A DNA stretch of 64,000 nt from JABDJL01 sp963664065 (GTDB taxonomy: Bacteria > Pseudomonadota > Gammaproteobacteria > Xanthomonadales > SZUA-36): positions 2,728,001-2,792,000 of the forward strand of contig OY760942.1 of the NCBI GenBank assembly GCA_963664065.1. Reading direction: 5' to 3'. The notes below the pieces were generated by a model, which saw nothing but the letters and a program-made list of their open reading frames with translations, was not told the origin of the DNA and ran no database searches. Below, in pieces: positions 36,187-45,202 of the stretch; the first letter of the stretch is position 1, and the number at the start of each line of letters is the position of its first letter. The position numbers and the translations under genes are program-made.

Positions 36187-36738
36187 ATGAGCAGCAATCC
36201 AGACAACCGCATAAACCAGGCTTCCGGCATCAGCCTGATGGCCGGCGCAATCCTGGCCTGGTCTGTCAGCTTGATATTTCACCCGTCAAAGGTGAGGCTG
36301 GCCGGAGTGATCGGTATTCTTGCGGGCCTTCTGCCTGCAATTTTACTGGTCACAGGCCATCTCACTCTCCACCTGACGGGTATGACGCTGGTGGTGATCG
36401 CGCAGAGCAGCTGGTACCTGGTGACAGGCGCCATGATGCTCTGGGCCCCCTTAAAGATTAAGGCTTGGGGCTTTTCGCCGGCTCCCATGTTCCGTCTGGG
36501 CCGGCTATATACACGTCAGCTATTGCCAGTCCGGTATTCGTCCGGGTGTCCAGGGTGCGCCAGCGGCCTGCATGGCAGTTTCTACCTCGGCAAGGTCAGC
36601 AGCAATAGCTTTAAGGTCCGCCAGCGCTTCCCGGAATTGCTGCTCGGCGATTTCGTAGGAATCCCGGTAGTTTCCGGTAACCGCAGACTGGCTGTTCCAG
36701 TGTCCATTCACGATGAAACCGATCCGGTCGCTGATTGA
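36187..36738 (+). CDS. Small membrane protein; C-terminal half runs antisense into the next gene
   Basis: 183 residues. The first 95 look genuine: three hydrophobic helices (ISLMAGAILAWSVSLIF, GVIGILAGLLPAILLVTG, LTGMTLVVIAQSSWYLV) and GAGG upstream of ATG 36187. From about 36470 on the translation loses membrane character, and from 36520 it lies antisense to the end of the Asp-box protein gene. The true stop may have been lost by a frameshift or substitution near 36470. I do not recognise the family. Confidence 0.5.
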   Translation: MSSNPDNRINQASGISLMAGAILAWSVSLIFHPSKVRLAGVIGILAGLLPAILLVTGHLTLHLTGMTLVVIAQSSWYLVTGAMMLWAPLKIKAWGFSPAPMFRLGRLYTRQLLPVRYSSGCPGCASGLHGSFYLGKVSSNSFKVRQRFPELLLGDFVGIPVVSGNRRLAVPVSIHDETDPVAD

Positions 36739-39700
36739 CATGGGTACTTTTTCCGCCCGCCCTGAAATGCTGGAGTCGCCATTAAGCCTTAGCTGGAAAT
36801 CCTGCATACGCGAATTCAGCGCACGCAACGCCTGGGCATGTTCCTCGTTCGAAGCGGTGATACCGCTTGCCGCTTGTAGCAGATGGTCAATACGATCCTG
36901 GATTTCGTCTGCCGCACGATCTGCACCGGTAACTGCACGGTAGAGTGCCGCCGATTGCATCTCAAAGTCGAGCAAGGCCCGGGGGTCATTGGTGACCAGG
37001 CCACCTGCATGCAAGGGTTTCAAGGCAAACGGCATTGCTTCCGAAATCTCTACCAGTTCTCCCTGTACACGTTTGGAGAGCGTCACACTGTAATTACCGG
37101 GCACCGCCATTGGCCCCTGGGGCGGGCTTTCCCAGGGTGCATAATCGGTTCTCGGGTTGAGGTTTACGGGATCCGGTGCCGGATAACGCATATCCCAGGC
37201 GACACGGTGGAAGCCCTTGTCCGAAGGAGCGCCAATTCGCCTGACGACTTCGCCCTGCTCATCACGAACCGTCATCAGCAACGACGGAGCCTCTTCCCGG
37301 TCCTCGAGGCGCAGTTCATTCCAGCTCGGATAAGGGTTGTCCCCGCCTTCTTTCGCGCGTTCCTTTTCTTCTTTGCGGCGCTGTTCTTTCATCGACTGCA
37401 GTCCTTCTGGCAGGTAGAAACCAAAAACCGCTCCATAAGGAGGATTATCTGCCGTATAGCGACCGGTTCCCCAGTCACCTTTACCGCCCCAACCACGGCG
37501 ATCATCGGGAACAAACAGCCAGGCGTCACGAACATTGAACAATGACGCCTCTGCGTCCAGCTCCTCACCACTGGTCCTGAGTGGCGAATAGTCGTCCAGG
37601 ATATATATACCTCGACCAAACGTTCCGATCACCAAATCTCCTTCACGCCGTTGAATCTCCAGGTCACGCACCGCGACCGTAGGTAATGAGGTGAGTTCAG
37701 TCCAGCCTTCACCTCCATTATTGCTGAAGAACAAGCCAAACTCGGTGCCGACAAAGAGCAAATCAGGATCGACATGGTCCTCGATAATCGTGTGGGCCGT
37801 ACCACGCTCCGGCAGATCATTGCTGATCAATCGCCAGCTTCGGCCGCGGTCGGTGGTTTTGAGAACGTAGGGTTTAAAGTCACCGCGCTTGTGGTTATCT
37901 ATGGTGGCATAGGCAACATCTGCATCATGATGCGAGGCGATAATGTCCTCGATCAAAGACATATCAGGAACATCGCGGAAGGAATCGACCGTGCTCCAGT
38001 TTTCGCCCCCATCCGAGGTCACGTGTATCAAGCCATCATCGGTACCTGCATAAATCAGGCCTTCGGTGACCGGACTTTCATCCACGGCGATCAGCGCGCC
38101 ATAAGTCGAGGTAGAGGCATTCTTGGAGATTGCATCCACGCTCCAGATGCGTCCCATGACTTCAAGCTGGTTGCGGTCCAGGTCACGGCTCAGGTCTTCA
38201 CTGACAGCCGTCCAGTTCTCGCCACGATCATCCGACCGGAAAAGCCGTTCCGCGCCGTAGTACAGCCTGCTGGAATTGTGCGGAGAAATGATCAGCGGCG
38301 CATTCCAATTCCAGTTGTAGCTTTTCTCATCGGCACCCGGCATGGGCGTGATTGACAGGCGTTCACCGGTAATTCGATCAAAACGTGCCAATCCACCGTA
38401 CTGGTACTGGGCATAGATCACGTTGGCATCAGTTGGATCGATTTGTGCCTTGAATCCGTCACCATATTGCGCAATCCACCAGTCTGCATTGCTGATACCG
38501 TCGTTATAAGTGTTCCGGCTGGGCCCGCAAAGGGTGAAGTTGTCCTGGGTGCCTGCGCATACGTTGTAAAACGGATAATCATTATCCGGCGTCGATCGAT
38601 AAAACTGGGTAACCGGTAAATTACGCACATGGCGCCAGACCTGGCCACGGTCCCAGCTTTCGTAAACTCCACCGTCACCGCCGATGTACAGGTGCTTGGT
38701 GTTATCCGGGTCAATCCACATGGCATGATCGTCTACGTGCCGGTTTTTGAATGAAATACGTTCCCACGTTTTGCCGCCATCCTCTGACATTTGAGAAAAA
38801 GTCTCGACCGAATAAATGCGATCGGAATTGTGCGGGTCTACATATAATTCCTGGTAATACTGTGGACTGCTGGCTATATGGTCAGATCGCTTTTCCCAAC
38901 TCTGGCCAAAGTCTTCGCTACGGTAGGTCCCACGGTCCTCTTCGTTGGCTTCGATGATGGCGTAGATGACATTGGGTGATGAAGGTGCTGAAGCCAGGCC
39001 AATTCGTCCCAGGTCGCCGCCGGGCAGTCCGCCCTTCACCTTTTCCCAGCTTGCGCCTCCATCGGTGGACTTATGAATACCGCTGCCGGGACCGCCGTTA
39101 ATCAGAGTCCAAACGTGCCGGCGTCGCTGGTAGGTGGAAGCAACGATGACATCCGGGTTGGCCGGGTCGATCACGAATTCATTCACGCCGGTGTGTTCGT
39201 CAATTTCCAGGATACGGGTCCAGTCTTCCCCGCCATTGGTAGTTCGATAGAGACCACGATCGCCCCCGGGACTCCAAAGGGGGCCCTGGGCAGCCACGTA
39301 CATTGTATTGCTGTCATTCGCATGGAATCGAATCATTGAAATATGGCCCGAGTCCTTGAGGCCCATGTGCTTCCAGGAATTTCCACCATCGGTGGACTGA
39401 TAAATGCCGTCGCCATAACCAACGCTGCGCTGTGAATTGTTTTCGCCCGTACCCACCCAAACCGTGTTGGGGTTGGCAGGATCAAGCACCACGACACCGA
39501 TGGCGAAAGAACCCTCTTTATCGAAAACCGGCTTCCAAGTGATCCCGCTATTTTCGGTTTTCCAGACGCCGCCACTGGCCATGGAAACATAGAATTTTTG
39601 CAATTGACCGGGCACGAATGCAAAATCCGAAACCCTTCCTGAAGTCAGCGCCGGGCCGATTGAGCGCAGTGGAATACCGGATAAGGGATGATCGGCGGCC

Positions 39701-39768
39701 AATGCAATTGAAGGGAAAGACGCAAGGATTGAAATTAAAATCGTGCAGAGAAATTTTGTTCGCAGCAT
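36520..39768 (-). CDS. Large secreted Asp-box (BNR/sortilin-like) beta-propeller protein
   Basis: 1082 residues with a signal peptide (TILISILASFPSIALA). At least nine Asp-box motifs occur: STDGGNSWK, TTNGGEDWT, STDGGASWE, SEDFGQSWE, SEDGGKTWE, SDDRGENWT, TSDGGENWS, TTDRGRSWR, SNNGGEGWT. These build one or two seven-to-ten-bladed propellers in residues 30-760, like the VPS10/sortilin and BNR glycosidase-like families. The last 300 residues are a different domain with a helical tail. Such proteins are common in marine bacteria that take up polymers; catalytic function is unproven. A longer frame to 39840 exists, but the signal peptide sets the start. Confidence 0.82.
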   Translation of the reverse strand: MLRTKFLCTILISILASFPSIALAADHPLSGIPLRSIGPALTSGRVSDFAFVPGQLQKFYVSMASGGVWKTENSGITWKPVFDKEGSFAIGVVVLDPANPNTVWVGTGENNSQRSVGYGDGIYQSTDGGNSWKHMGLKDSGHISMIRFHANDSNTMYVAAQGPLWSPGGDRGLYRTTNGGEDWTRILEIDEHTGVNEFVIDPANPDVIVASTYQRRRHVWTLINGGPGSGIHKSTDGGASWEKVKGGLPGGDLGRIGLASAPSSPNVIYAIIEANEEDRGTYRSEDFGQSWEKRSDHIASSPQYYQELYVDPHNSDRIYSVETFSQMSEDGGKTWERISFKNRHVDDHAMWIDPDNTKHLYIGGDGGVYESWDRGQVWRHVRNLPVTQFYRSTPDNDYPFYNVCAGTQDNFTLCGPSRNTYNDGISNADWWIAQYGDGFKAQIDPTDANVIYAQYQYGGLARFDRITGERLSITPMPGADEKSYNWNWNAPLIISPHNSSRLYYGAERLFRSDDRGENWTAVSEDLSRDLDRNQLEVMGRIWSVDAISKNASTSTYGALIAVDESPVTEGLIYAGTDDGLIHVTSDGGENWSTVDSFRDVPDMSLIEDIIASHHDADVAYATIDNHKRGDFKPYVLKTTDRGRSWRLISNDLPERGTAHTIIEDHVDPDLLFVGTEFGLFFSNNGGEGWTELTSLPTVAVRDLEIQRREGDLVIGTFGRGIYILDDYSPLRTSGEELDAEASLFNVRDAWLFVPDDRRGWGGKGDWGTGRYTADNPPYGAVFGFYLPEGLQSMKEQRRKEEKERAKEGGDNPYPSWNELRLEDREEAPSLLMTVRDEQGEVVRRIGAPSDKGFHRVAWDMRYPAPDPVNLNPRTDYAPWESPPQGPMAVPGNYSVTLSKRVQGELVEISEAMPFALKPLHAGGLVTNDPRALLDFEMQSAALYRAVTGADRAADEIQDRIDHLLQAASGITASNEEHAQALRALNSRMQDFQLRLNGDSSISGRAEKVPMSISDRIGFIVNGHWNSQSAVTGNYRDSYEIAEQQFREALADLKAIAADLAEVETAMQAAGAPWTPGRIPDWQ

Positions 39769-39881
39769 GACCTGGCCCCATAAACTGAAGGCGCACAGTT
39801 TACGATAAATAAACGCTGAAGACGCCACTGCGAATGGCATTTAATATTATCCACAGGGCTAAAGCAGGAGATAATGGATCA

Positions 39882-41669
39882 TTGTCGTTTTTTGAAGAAC
39901 TAAAACGCCGTAAGGTATTTCGGGTTTCCATAGGCTACCTGGTTATTGCCTGGCTGCTCATGCAGTTGGGAGATACGCTTGGACCGGCGTTACGCCTGCC
40001 GGAGTGGATTCCTTCTGCATTGGCCTTTTTTCTGATCCTTGGATTTCCGGTAGCCATTTACCTGGCCTGGGTCTACGAAATGACGCCGGATGGTATCAAG
40101 CCTGATTCTACAACCGGCAAAACACCGCAACGACAGCTCGACTCGGGAAAACTGAACCGCGTGATCCTGATAGGGGTTTTGCTGGCGGTTACTTATTTCG
40201 CTGTGGACCGTTTTGTACTAAACGGCCAGGATCAGCAAACAAAGCAGGCCGGAATTTCACCCTCTGAAGGGCAAATCGTCGATAGTGCAGCTGACGGCAA
40301 CCTGGCGCCGGCCAACAGCATTGCGGTTCTGCCTTTTATCAACATGTCCTCAGACCCCGAACAGGAGTACTTTTCCGACGGACTTTCAGAGGAATTGCTT
40401 AACCTTCTGGCCAGGATTCCTGAATTACAAGTGACCTCCCGTTCTTCTGCATTTGCATTCAAGGGAAAAGAAATCAACATTCCGGAAGTCGCATCATCAT
40501 TGGGTGTGGCGCATATACTGGAAGGCAGCGTACGCAAGAGCGGTGACCAGATTCGGGTAACGGTGCAGTTAATTGACGCCGCACGGGATGTCCATCTTTG
40601 GTCCGCCACATATGACCATACGCTGGAAAACATTTATTCCATCCAGGACGAAATTTCAGCCGCCGTGGTTAGCGCATTAAAACTAACTTTGCTGGGTGAA
40701 ACTCCGAAAGCACGCAATATCGACCCGCGGGCCATGGACTTAAATCTACAGGCTCACTATTTCTGGCAGCGCCGAAGCGACGGAGACTTTGAACGTGCCC
40801 GCGATTATTATCAAAAGTCCATTGATATCGATGCCAGCAATGCACCTGCATGGGCCGGACTGGCAGTGATTTACAACGAGATGATCAGGTTTGAGCAGAT
40901 GCCGGAGGAGGAAGCCCAGGCTTTGTTCAAACAGGCAGCATTGAATGCAGTGGAAGCCGATCCTGATTATCCTGAAGGGCATATCAGATTGTCCTGGGCT
41001 TATTCGCGCGAGGGGGATGAGGACGCAGCGAGGAATCACTGGAAAATTGCTAACAGACTTGACCCGAACAATCACCTGGTTGTCTTTGATCACGCGGTGA
41101 CGATTATGAGAAGTGGCAGGCTGTACCTGGCCATTGAACATTTTGAGCGACTGGCAAAGCTGGCTCCGCTATCAGCTATATCACACGGTAACCTAGCGAC
41201 TTTCTACACCGAACTTGGTCGCCTTGAAGATGCGGATGCAGCAATTACTCGAGCCATTGAATTAAGCCCTGGCAGTTCAAATCAAAAGAATACAAGGGCC
41301 ACTATTCGTGTCATGCAGGGACGGTATGAGGAAGCGCTTGAATTGATAGCGGATCTCAGTCCAGGTAACGAAACTGCCCTATTGTCAGCCGTGATCCACT
41401 TTGCCCTGGGTAACGAGAAAGCTGCGCAGGCTGCCTATGATGAGATTGTCCAGCAGGGTACCCAGCCAGCCGAAGCATGGCAGATGAAAATTCTTGCCTT
41501 TAGGGGGGAGCTGGAACCCGCATTTGAAATGCTTGAAAGAGGCGTGAGCGCAGGCATCCGCTTTTACTTTTTCCTTAACGACCCTTACCTGCGTAATATG
41601 CACGCTGATCCACGCTGGGAGTTGTTGATGCGAAAAGCTGGCCGGGATCCCGAAGCAAGCTTCGACTGA
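39882..41669 (+). CDS. TolB-like/TPR inner-membrane signalling protein, intact
   Basis: About 595 residues. N-terminal SFFEELKRRKVFRVSIGYLV with a membrane segment, then a second one (VILIGVLLAVTYFAV), the TolB-like domain (NSIAVLPFINMSSDPEQEYFSDGLSEELLNLLA ... LGVAHILEGSVRKSGDQIRVTVQLIDA), and TPR units to the end. TTG 39882 is proposed: family members usually begin MSFFEELKRR, and AGGAG lies 11 bases before it. ATG 39834 adds 16 unrelated residues. The family is widespread in gammaproteobacteria and often fused to adenylate cyclase or CadC-like domains; none is attached here. Role: probably sensing or scaffold. Confidence 0.82.
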   Translation: MSFFEELKRRKVFRVSIGYLVIAWLLMQLGDTLGPALRLPEWIPSALAFFLILGFPVAIYLAWVYEMTPDGIKPDSTTGKTPQRQLDSGKLNRVILIGVLLAVTYFAVDRFVLNGQDQQTKQAGISPSEGQIVDSAADGNLAPANSIAVLPFINMSSDPEQEYFSDGLSEELLNLLARIPELQVTSRSSAFAFKGKEINIPEVASSLGVAHILEGSVRKSGDQIRVTVQLIDAARDVHLWSATYDHTLENIYSIQDEISAAVVSALKLTLLGETPKARNIDPRAMDLNLQAHYFWQRRSDGDFERARDYYQKSIDIDASNAPAWAGLAVIYNEMIRFEQMPEEEAQALFKQAALNAVEADPDYPEGHIRLSWAYSREGDEDAARNHWKIANRLDPNNHLVVFDHAVTIMRSGRLYLAIEHFERLAKLAPLSAISHGNLATFYTELGRLEDADAAITRAIELSPGSSNQKNTRATIRVMQGRYEEALELIADLSPGNETALLSAVIHFALGNEKAAQAAYDEIVQQGTQPAEAWQMKILAFRGELEPAFEMLERGVSAGIRFYFFLNDPYLRNMHADPRWELLMRKAGRDPEASFD

Positions 41670-41689
41670 CCGCAACGGGAAAACAGTGG

Positions 41690-42157
41690 TTAATTGCCTG
41701 AAAGCATGTGCTCCGACATTTTTGCAGCAATAACCTGGCCCCGGGCGCAGACTTTGCCAGCAGCGCTCACTGTGATTTCCATAATGACTTTGCGCTCACC
41801 CACTTCCAGCACCTCTCCCTGAAGTTCCAGCTCTTCGCCCAACGGTGTCGGCGCCAGGAAGTCAACCTTGATCGACGCGGTCACAAAGCGCATAGGGGGG
41901 TCGGTGTCCATGGACCTGCCCTCAGTCTTGTAAGTTGCTGCCGCAGCTGTTCCCGTGCCATGGCAATCAATCAGTGAAGCGATGAGCCCACCGTATACAT
42001 AGCCGGGTATCGCCATGTGATAAGGCTCCGGGGTGAAGCGGGCAACACTAAACTCGCCATCCCAATAACTCTTTAGCTGGTGGCCGTGTTCATTATTGCT
42101 GCCGCAGCCATAGCAATGACTGAGTTCATCGGGATAATAGTCCTGGAAAGCTTTCAC
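41690..42157 (-). CDS. Hotdog-fold thioesterase, PaaI-like
   Basis: 155 residues starting at GTG 42157. It contains CYGCGSNNEHGHQL, YVYGGLIASLIDCHGTGTA (the hotdog helix with the catalytic-type Asp/Glu position) and VTASIKVDFLAPTPLG. This fits PF03061 thioesterases acting on acyl-CoA. The acyl substrate cannot be inferred. It lies five bases after the HEAT-repeat gene on the same strand and may be the last gene of the sigma-factor operon. Confidence 0.85.
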   Translation of the reverse strand: MKAFQDYYPDELSHCYGCGSNNEHGHQLKSYWDGEFSVARFTPEPYHMAIPGYVYGGLIASLIDCHGTGTAAAATYKTEGRSMDTDPPMRFVTASIKVDFLAPTPLGEELELQGEVLEVGERKVIMEITVSAAGKVCARGQVIAAKMSEHMLSGN

Positions 42158-42162
42158 GGGAT

Positions 42163-43683
42163 TTATCCCTTTGATTCAAGCATTTCGAACAGGAACTCGT
42201 CAGCTTGCTCGGAATCCATTACAGATAGCATTTCCATCATTTCGCGCTTTAATCCGGGATCGTTTTCCTGCCTGATCAGGCTGATCAGTCCCGAGGCATC
42301 GTCAAGGATCATCATGGATTCAATAACCGCAGCCCTTTCTTCGCGTGAACCGCTGGCATATAAGCCGGACAGTAATTCAGCTGTCCCGTGCTCACTGGCC
42401 ATCGCAATAGCATGAATGGCAGATACCTTGAGTTCCGGGTCCTGTTCCGTCTCCAGAGCTTTTCTGATACCTGCTGTGTCGCCGGCTATCGCCATGGCTT
42501 CCAGGATCATCCGGCGGGTCGCCACTTCAGTGAATTGAGCGTACATTCCACCCAAAGCCTCAGTGGAGCCCGTAACTGCCAGGGTGTGTATCGCCAACTC
42601 CAAAAGTTCGGGATCTACCTCGGTATTGACTATTTGGTGAGCCAGGTCTTCGGCTTCATCCATAATGAGCAGCGCCTCCATCAAGACCCTTTTCTCTTCA
42701 ATGGTCGAAGCCTGGTCGTACAGTGAACGGATCAGATCAACAGATTCGCCATCATCATGAATCGCAATTCCGTGTATGGCCGCCAGGCGCATTTCCGGAT
42801 CAGTCTCAGTGGCCAGAACCTGCTTGAGCATGCCGGTATCACCGGCAATGGCAAATGCCTCGATCGCCGCCGTTCTTGATTCGGGATCATTCAGCGTGGT
42901 GTAAAGCGCCTGAAGTTCGTTCGTGGCACCCATCGCGCCCAGCGCGTGGATAATATCCCTTTGCACTTCCGGGTTGTTTTCCTTCTGCAGAATATCCCTC
43001 AGTTGACCAGGCTGATCGCTGGTGAAATAAGCATGAATGATTGCCAGCTTCACTTCCTGGCTGGCCGATTCGGTATACATGCCTTCGAGCAGGGCGAGCG
43101 AACTGTCATTACCAGCCATACCCAGGATACCGACGGCGTGGGCCTGTAAATCGGGATCACTACTGTCGCTGACGGCATCGGCAATGGCGCGTTGTGCATC
43201 AGGGTGATCGCTCATTCCCAGCAGAAAAAGCGCGTCCTGCCGGATACTGTCAGACGCGGTGTTGCTCATGATCTCCATCACCAGCGGCAGTGCACGGTCA
43301 AAGTCCCGCTCCAGAAGCTGTGAGAGCGCGAAAAGCCGCAACTCATCTTCTGCAACAGCATCATCGATGGAACCCTGGTACTCGATCTGCAAGGCCCTTG
43401 CCTCGTTCAGCCAGCGGCTATCCGGATGTTGCCTCTCCAGTTGTTGTACCTGCCGTGCGGCGTCACCTTTGTGGCCTGCCTTGTACAGCGCGTGCGCACG
43501 CCAGTACATGGCGGCGTCAATATTGGCAACGTCGGATACCTGTTCGAAGTGATTCGCGGCAGCCATCCAACGCTGTTCGCGAAGGGCTTTTTGCCCTTCA
43601 TCATAGGGTGTCTGTGCGCTTACGGTTATGGCCACGATGGTAGAGGTCAAAACCAATTTTCTGAGTGTGTTTTTAAGTGACAT
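42163..43683 (-). CDS. Periplasmic HEAT-repeat protein in ECF sigma operon
   Basis: 506 residues with a signal peptide (LRKLVLTSTIVAITVSA). A TPR-like N-terminal part (QKALREQRWMAAANHFEQV) is followed by about a dozen HEAT-like units with repeated DPE.....AIHA(L/I)A..G (for instance DPELKVSAIHAIAMASE, DPEMRLAAIHGIAIHDD). A solenoid scaffold for protein-protein contact is likely. It follows the anti-sigma gene by 43 bp and shares its direction, suggesting it acts in the same envelope-signalling system. Confidence 0.82.
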   Translation of the reverse strand: MSLKNTLRKLVLTSTIVAITVSAQTPYDEGQKALREQRWMAAANHFEQVSDVANIDAAMYWRAHALYKAGHKGDAARQVQQLERQHPDSRWLNEARALQIEYQGSIDDAVAEDELRLFALSQLLERDFDRALPLVMEIMSNTASDSIRQDALFLLGMSDHPDAQRAIADAVSDSSDPDLQAHAVGILGMAGNDSSLALLEGMYTESASQEVKLAIIHAYFTSDQPGQLRDILQKENNPEVQRDIIHALGAMGATNELQALYTTLNDPESRTAAIEAFAIAGDTGMLKQVLATETDPEMRLAAIHGIAIHDDGESVDLIRSLYDQASTIEEKRVLMEALLIMDEAEDLAHQIVNTEVDPELLELAIHTLAVTGSTEALGGMYAQFTEVATRRMILEAMAIAGDTAGIRKALETEQDPELKVSAIHAIAMASEHGTAELLSGLYASGSREERAAVIESMMILDDASGLISLIRQENDPGLKREMMEMLSVMDSEQADEFLFEMLESKG

Positions 43684-43726
43684 GTTGTGTTTCCTGAATA
43701 AAGTAATACTAGTGTCGTGTAACGAA

Positions 43727-44491
43727 TTAGGTAGAAACCTGTGAGGTTTTCAGTTGGTTGTTCATCACGCGAATTTTGAACAAAAGGTCATCCCGGACCT
43801 CCTGCCGCATACGTTCGTGCGCAGTATTGGAAGCCGCATGGGCCTCGTAAGCCAATTCGATCAGTAGCGGTTCAAGTCCGGCCAGGAAGCCAGCCAGGCG
43901 ACGGTCGCCTCCGGCGGCGGCCGATTGGCGATACAGACGATTGGCCAACAGCATATCCATCGCCCATTCCGCATCTTGCGCAGAGGGAGTGTCGGTATGT
44001 GCAAATTCGGTGAGTCCTACGTTGAGCTGCTGCAGGTGCCCGGATACCGATGAAGCAAGCAAACGCTCAGAGTCTATCCCTGCAAACACTGTCTCCGGAC
44101 CGGATTCGATCCCGGCGGATCCTTGGATATTGCCATTGCGGCCAAGCATGAATGCCAATGCCGCCGCCAGTACCAGGCCCAGCACTCCTGCGGTGCTGAA
44201 TCGAGGCCGGCTGAAGCCTTTCCACCAGCCACTTAAGAGCTGTCTTGATTGGCGCTGTCTTGTTTTGGTCTGCGTTACGCCCAAATGGGGTGAAATGCGT
44301 TGCCAGACTTCGGCGCCGTAATCTTCACCACGCTCAGGAGGCTGGTAGGCATCCACCAGTTCAAGCTCATCGTTCAAAGCCTTGAAACGGGCTGACAATT
44401 CCTCCGATTGCGCCACAACAGAGGCAAGATCGGGATCCTTGTGTTCGCCGTAGTAAAGTAAGGTCAGGTCTTGTTCGGAAATTTTGCTCAT
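43727..44491 (-). CDS. Anti-sigma factor-like membrane protein
   Basis: 254 residues. The cytosolic N-part (LTLLYYGEHKDPDLASVVAQSEEL ... EVWQRISPHLG) resembles zinc-less anti-sigma domains. One membrane helix (FSTAGVLGLVLAAALAFMLG) leads to a periplasmic helical domain. It starts 11 bp after the ECF sigma stop, the usual arrangement for a cognate anti-sigma factor. No HxxxCxxC zinc motif is seen. Confidence 0.8.
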   Translation of the reverse strand: MSKISEQDLTLLYYGEHKDPDLASVVAQSEELSARFKALNDELELVDAYQPPERGEDYGAEVWQRISPHLGVTQTKTRQRQSRQLLSGWWKGFSRPRFSTAGVLGLVLAAALAFMLGRNGNIQGSAGIESGPETVFAGIDSERLLASSVSGHLQQLNVGLTEFAHTDTPSAQDAEWAMDMLLANRLYRQSAAAGGDRRLAGFLAGLEPLLIELAYEAHAASNTAHERMRQEVRDDLLFKIRVMNNQLKTSQVST

Positions 44492-44502
44492 ATCAGTACT
44501 CT

Positions 44503-45051
44503 TCAGGTGCCAAGCAGGGGTTGTAGCGCGATTTGCATCTTCTGCACTGCCCGGAAAACAGTCTGTTTGGCGGCATCGCCGGTCAACTCCAGTATTTGGG
44601 CTATTTCATTGATCGAGTGACCCTCGTAATGCCTGAGTAACAGTGCTGTTCGTTCGGTATCACTCAATTTCTGCATGGCAGCGCCAGCTTGTAAGCGAAT
44701 GTCGATTTGCACATCGTGACGCGGTAGCTCGGCCATCTCTGCGGTCTCAAATTCAGGCGTTTCGGTTTCAAATTGCCTGCGGCGCGATTGTTTGCGGAGA
44801 TAATCCATAGCCGTATTTACGGTGATGCGGTGCAGCCAGGAACGAAAACTGGACTGCATCCTGAAATCTTCGATCTTGCGCCATGCCTTGATAAACGCTT
44901 CCTGCACGATGTCCTCCACGATGCTTTCGTCGTTGCACAAGCGCCAGGCCACCCGAAACATCGCGTGGCTGTGATCCAGCACCAATTGCCGGAAAGCCAT
45001 GCGGTCGCCGCGCGCGGCAGCGCTTATGGTCTTTTGCTCTGCATCTCCCAT
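44503..45051 (-). CDS. ECF RNA polymerase sigma factor (RpoE-like)
   Basis: 182 residues. Region 2 reads FRQLVLDHSHAMFRVAWRLCNDESIVEDIVQEAFIKAWRKIEDFRMQSSFRSWLHRITVNTAMDYLRK in segments, region 4 reads LSDTERTALLLRHYEGHSINEIAQILEL followed by AAKQTVFRAVQKMQ. This is a classic ECF factor. With the anti-sigma and HEAT-repeat genes downstream it forms a three-gene envelope-stress type regulon. Autoregulation through the 151-bp upstream region is likely, though I cannot fix the promoter. Confidence 0.93.
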   Translation of the reverse strand: MGDAEQKTISAAARGDRMAFRQLVLDHSHAMFRVAWRLCNDESIVEDIVQEAFIKAWRKIEDFRMQSSFRSWLHRITVNTAMDYLRKQSRRRQFETETPEFETAEMAELPRHDVQIDIRLQAGAAMQKLSDTERTALLLRHYEGHSINEIAQILELTGDAAKQTVFRAVQKMQIALQPLLGT

Positions 45052-45202
45052 TTCGAAAGTATATACATGGCTTGAAGGATTTTGGTTAGCAACAGAAGCG
45101 CTTGGTTTTTAAAACGACATGTTTTTTGCCCGGACAATAACTGTCGGCAAACTGAACCACATCAGGATGAATCAGGAAACAAGGTAGTTTAGCTAAGAAA
45201 CC

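Noticed and set aside
37774..38355. 193-codon plus-strand frame inside the Asp-box gene
   Set aside because: Antisense to repeats that have obvious motifs; no independent support.
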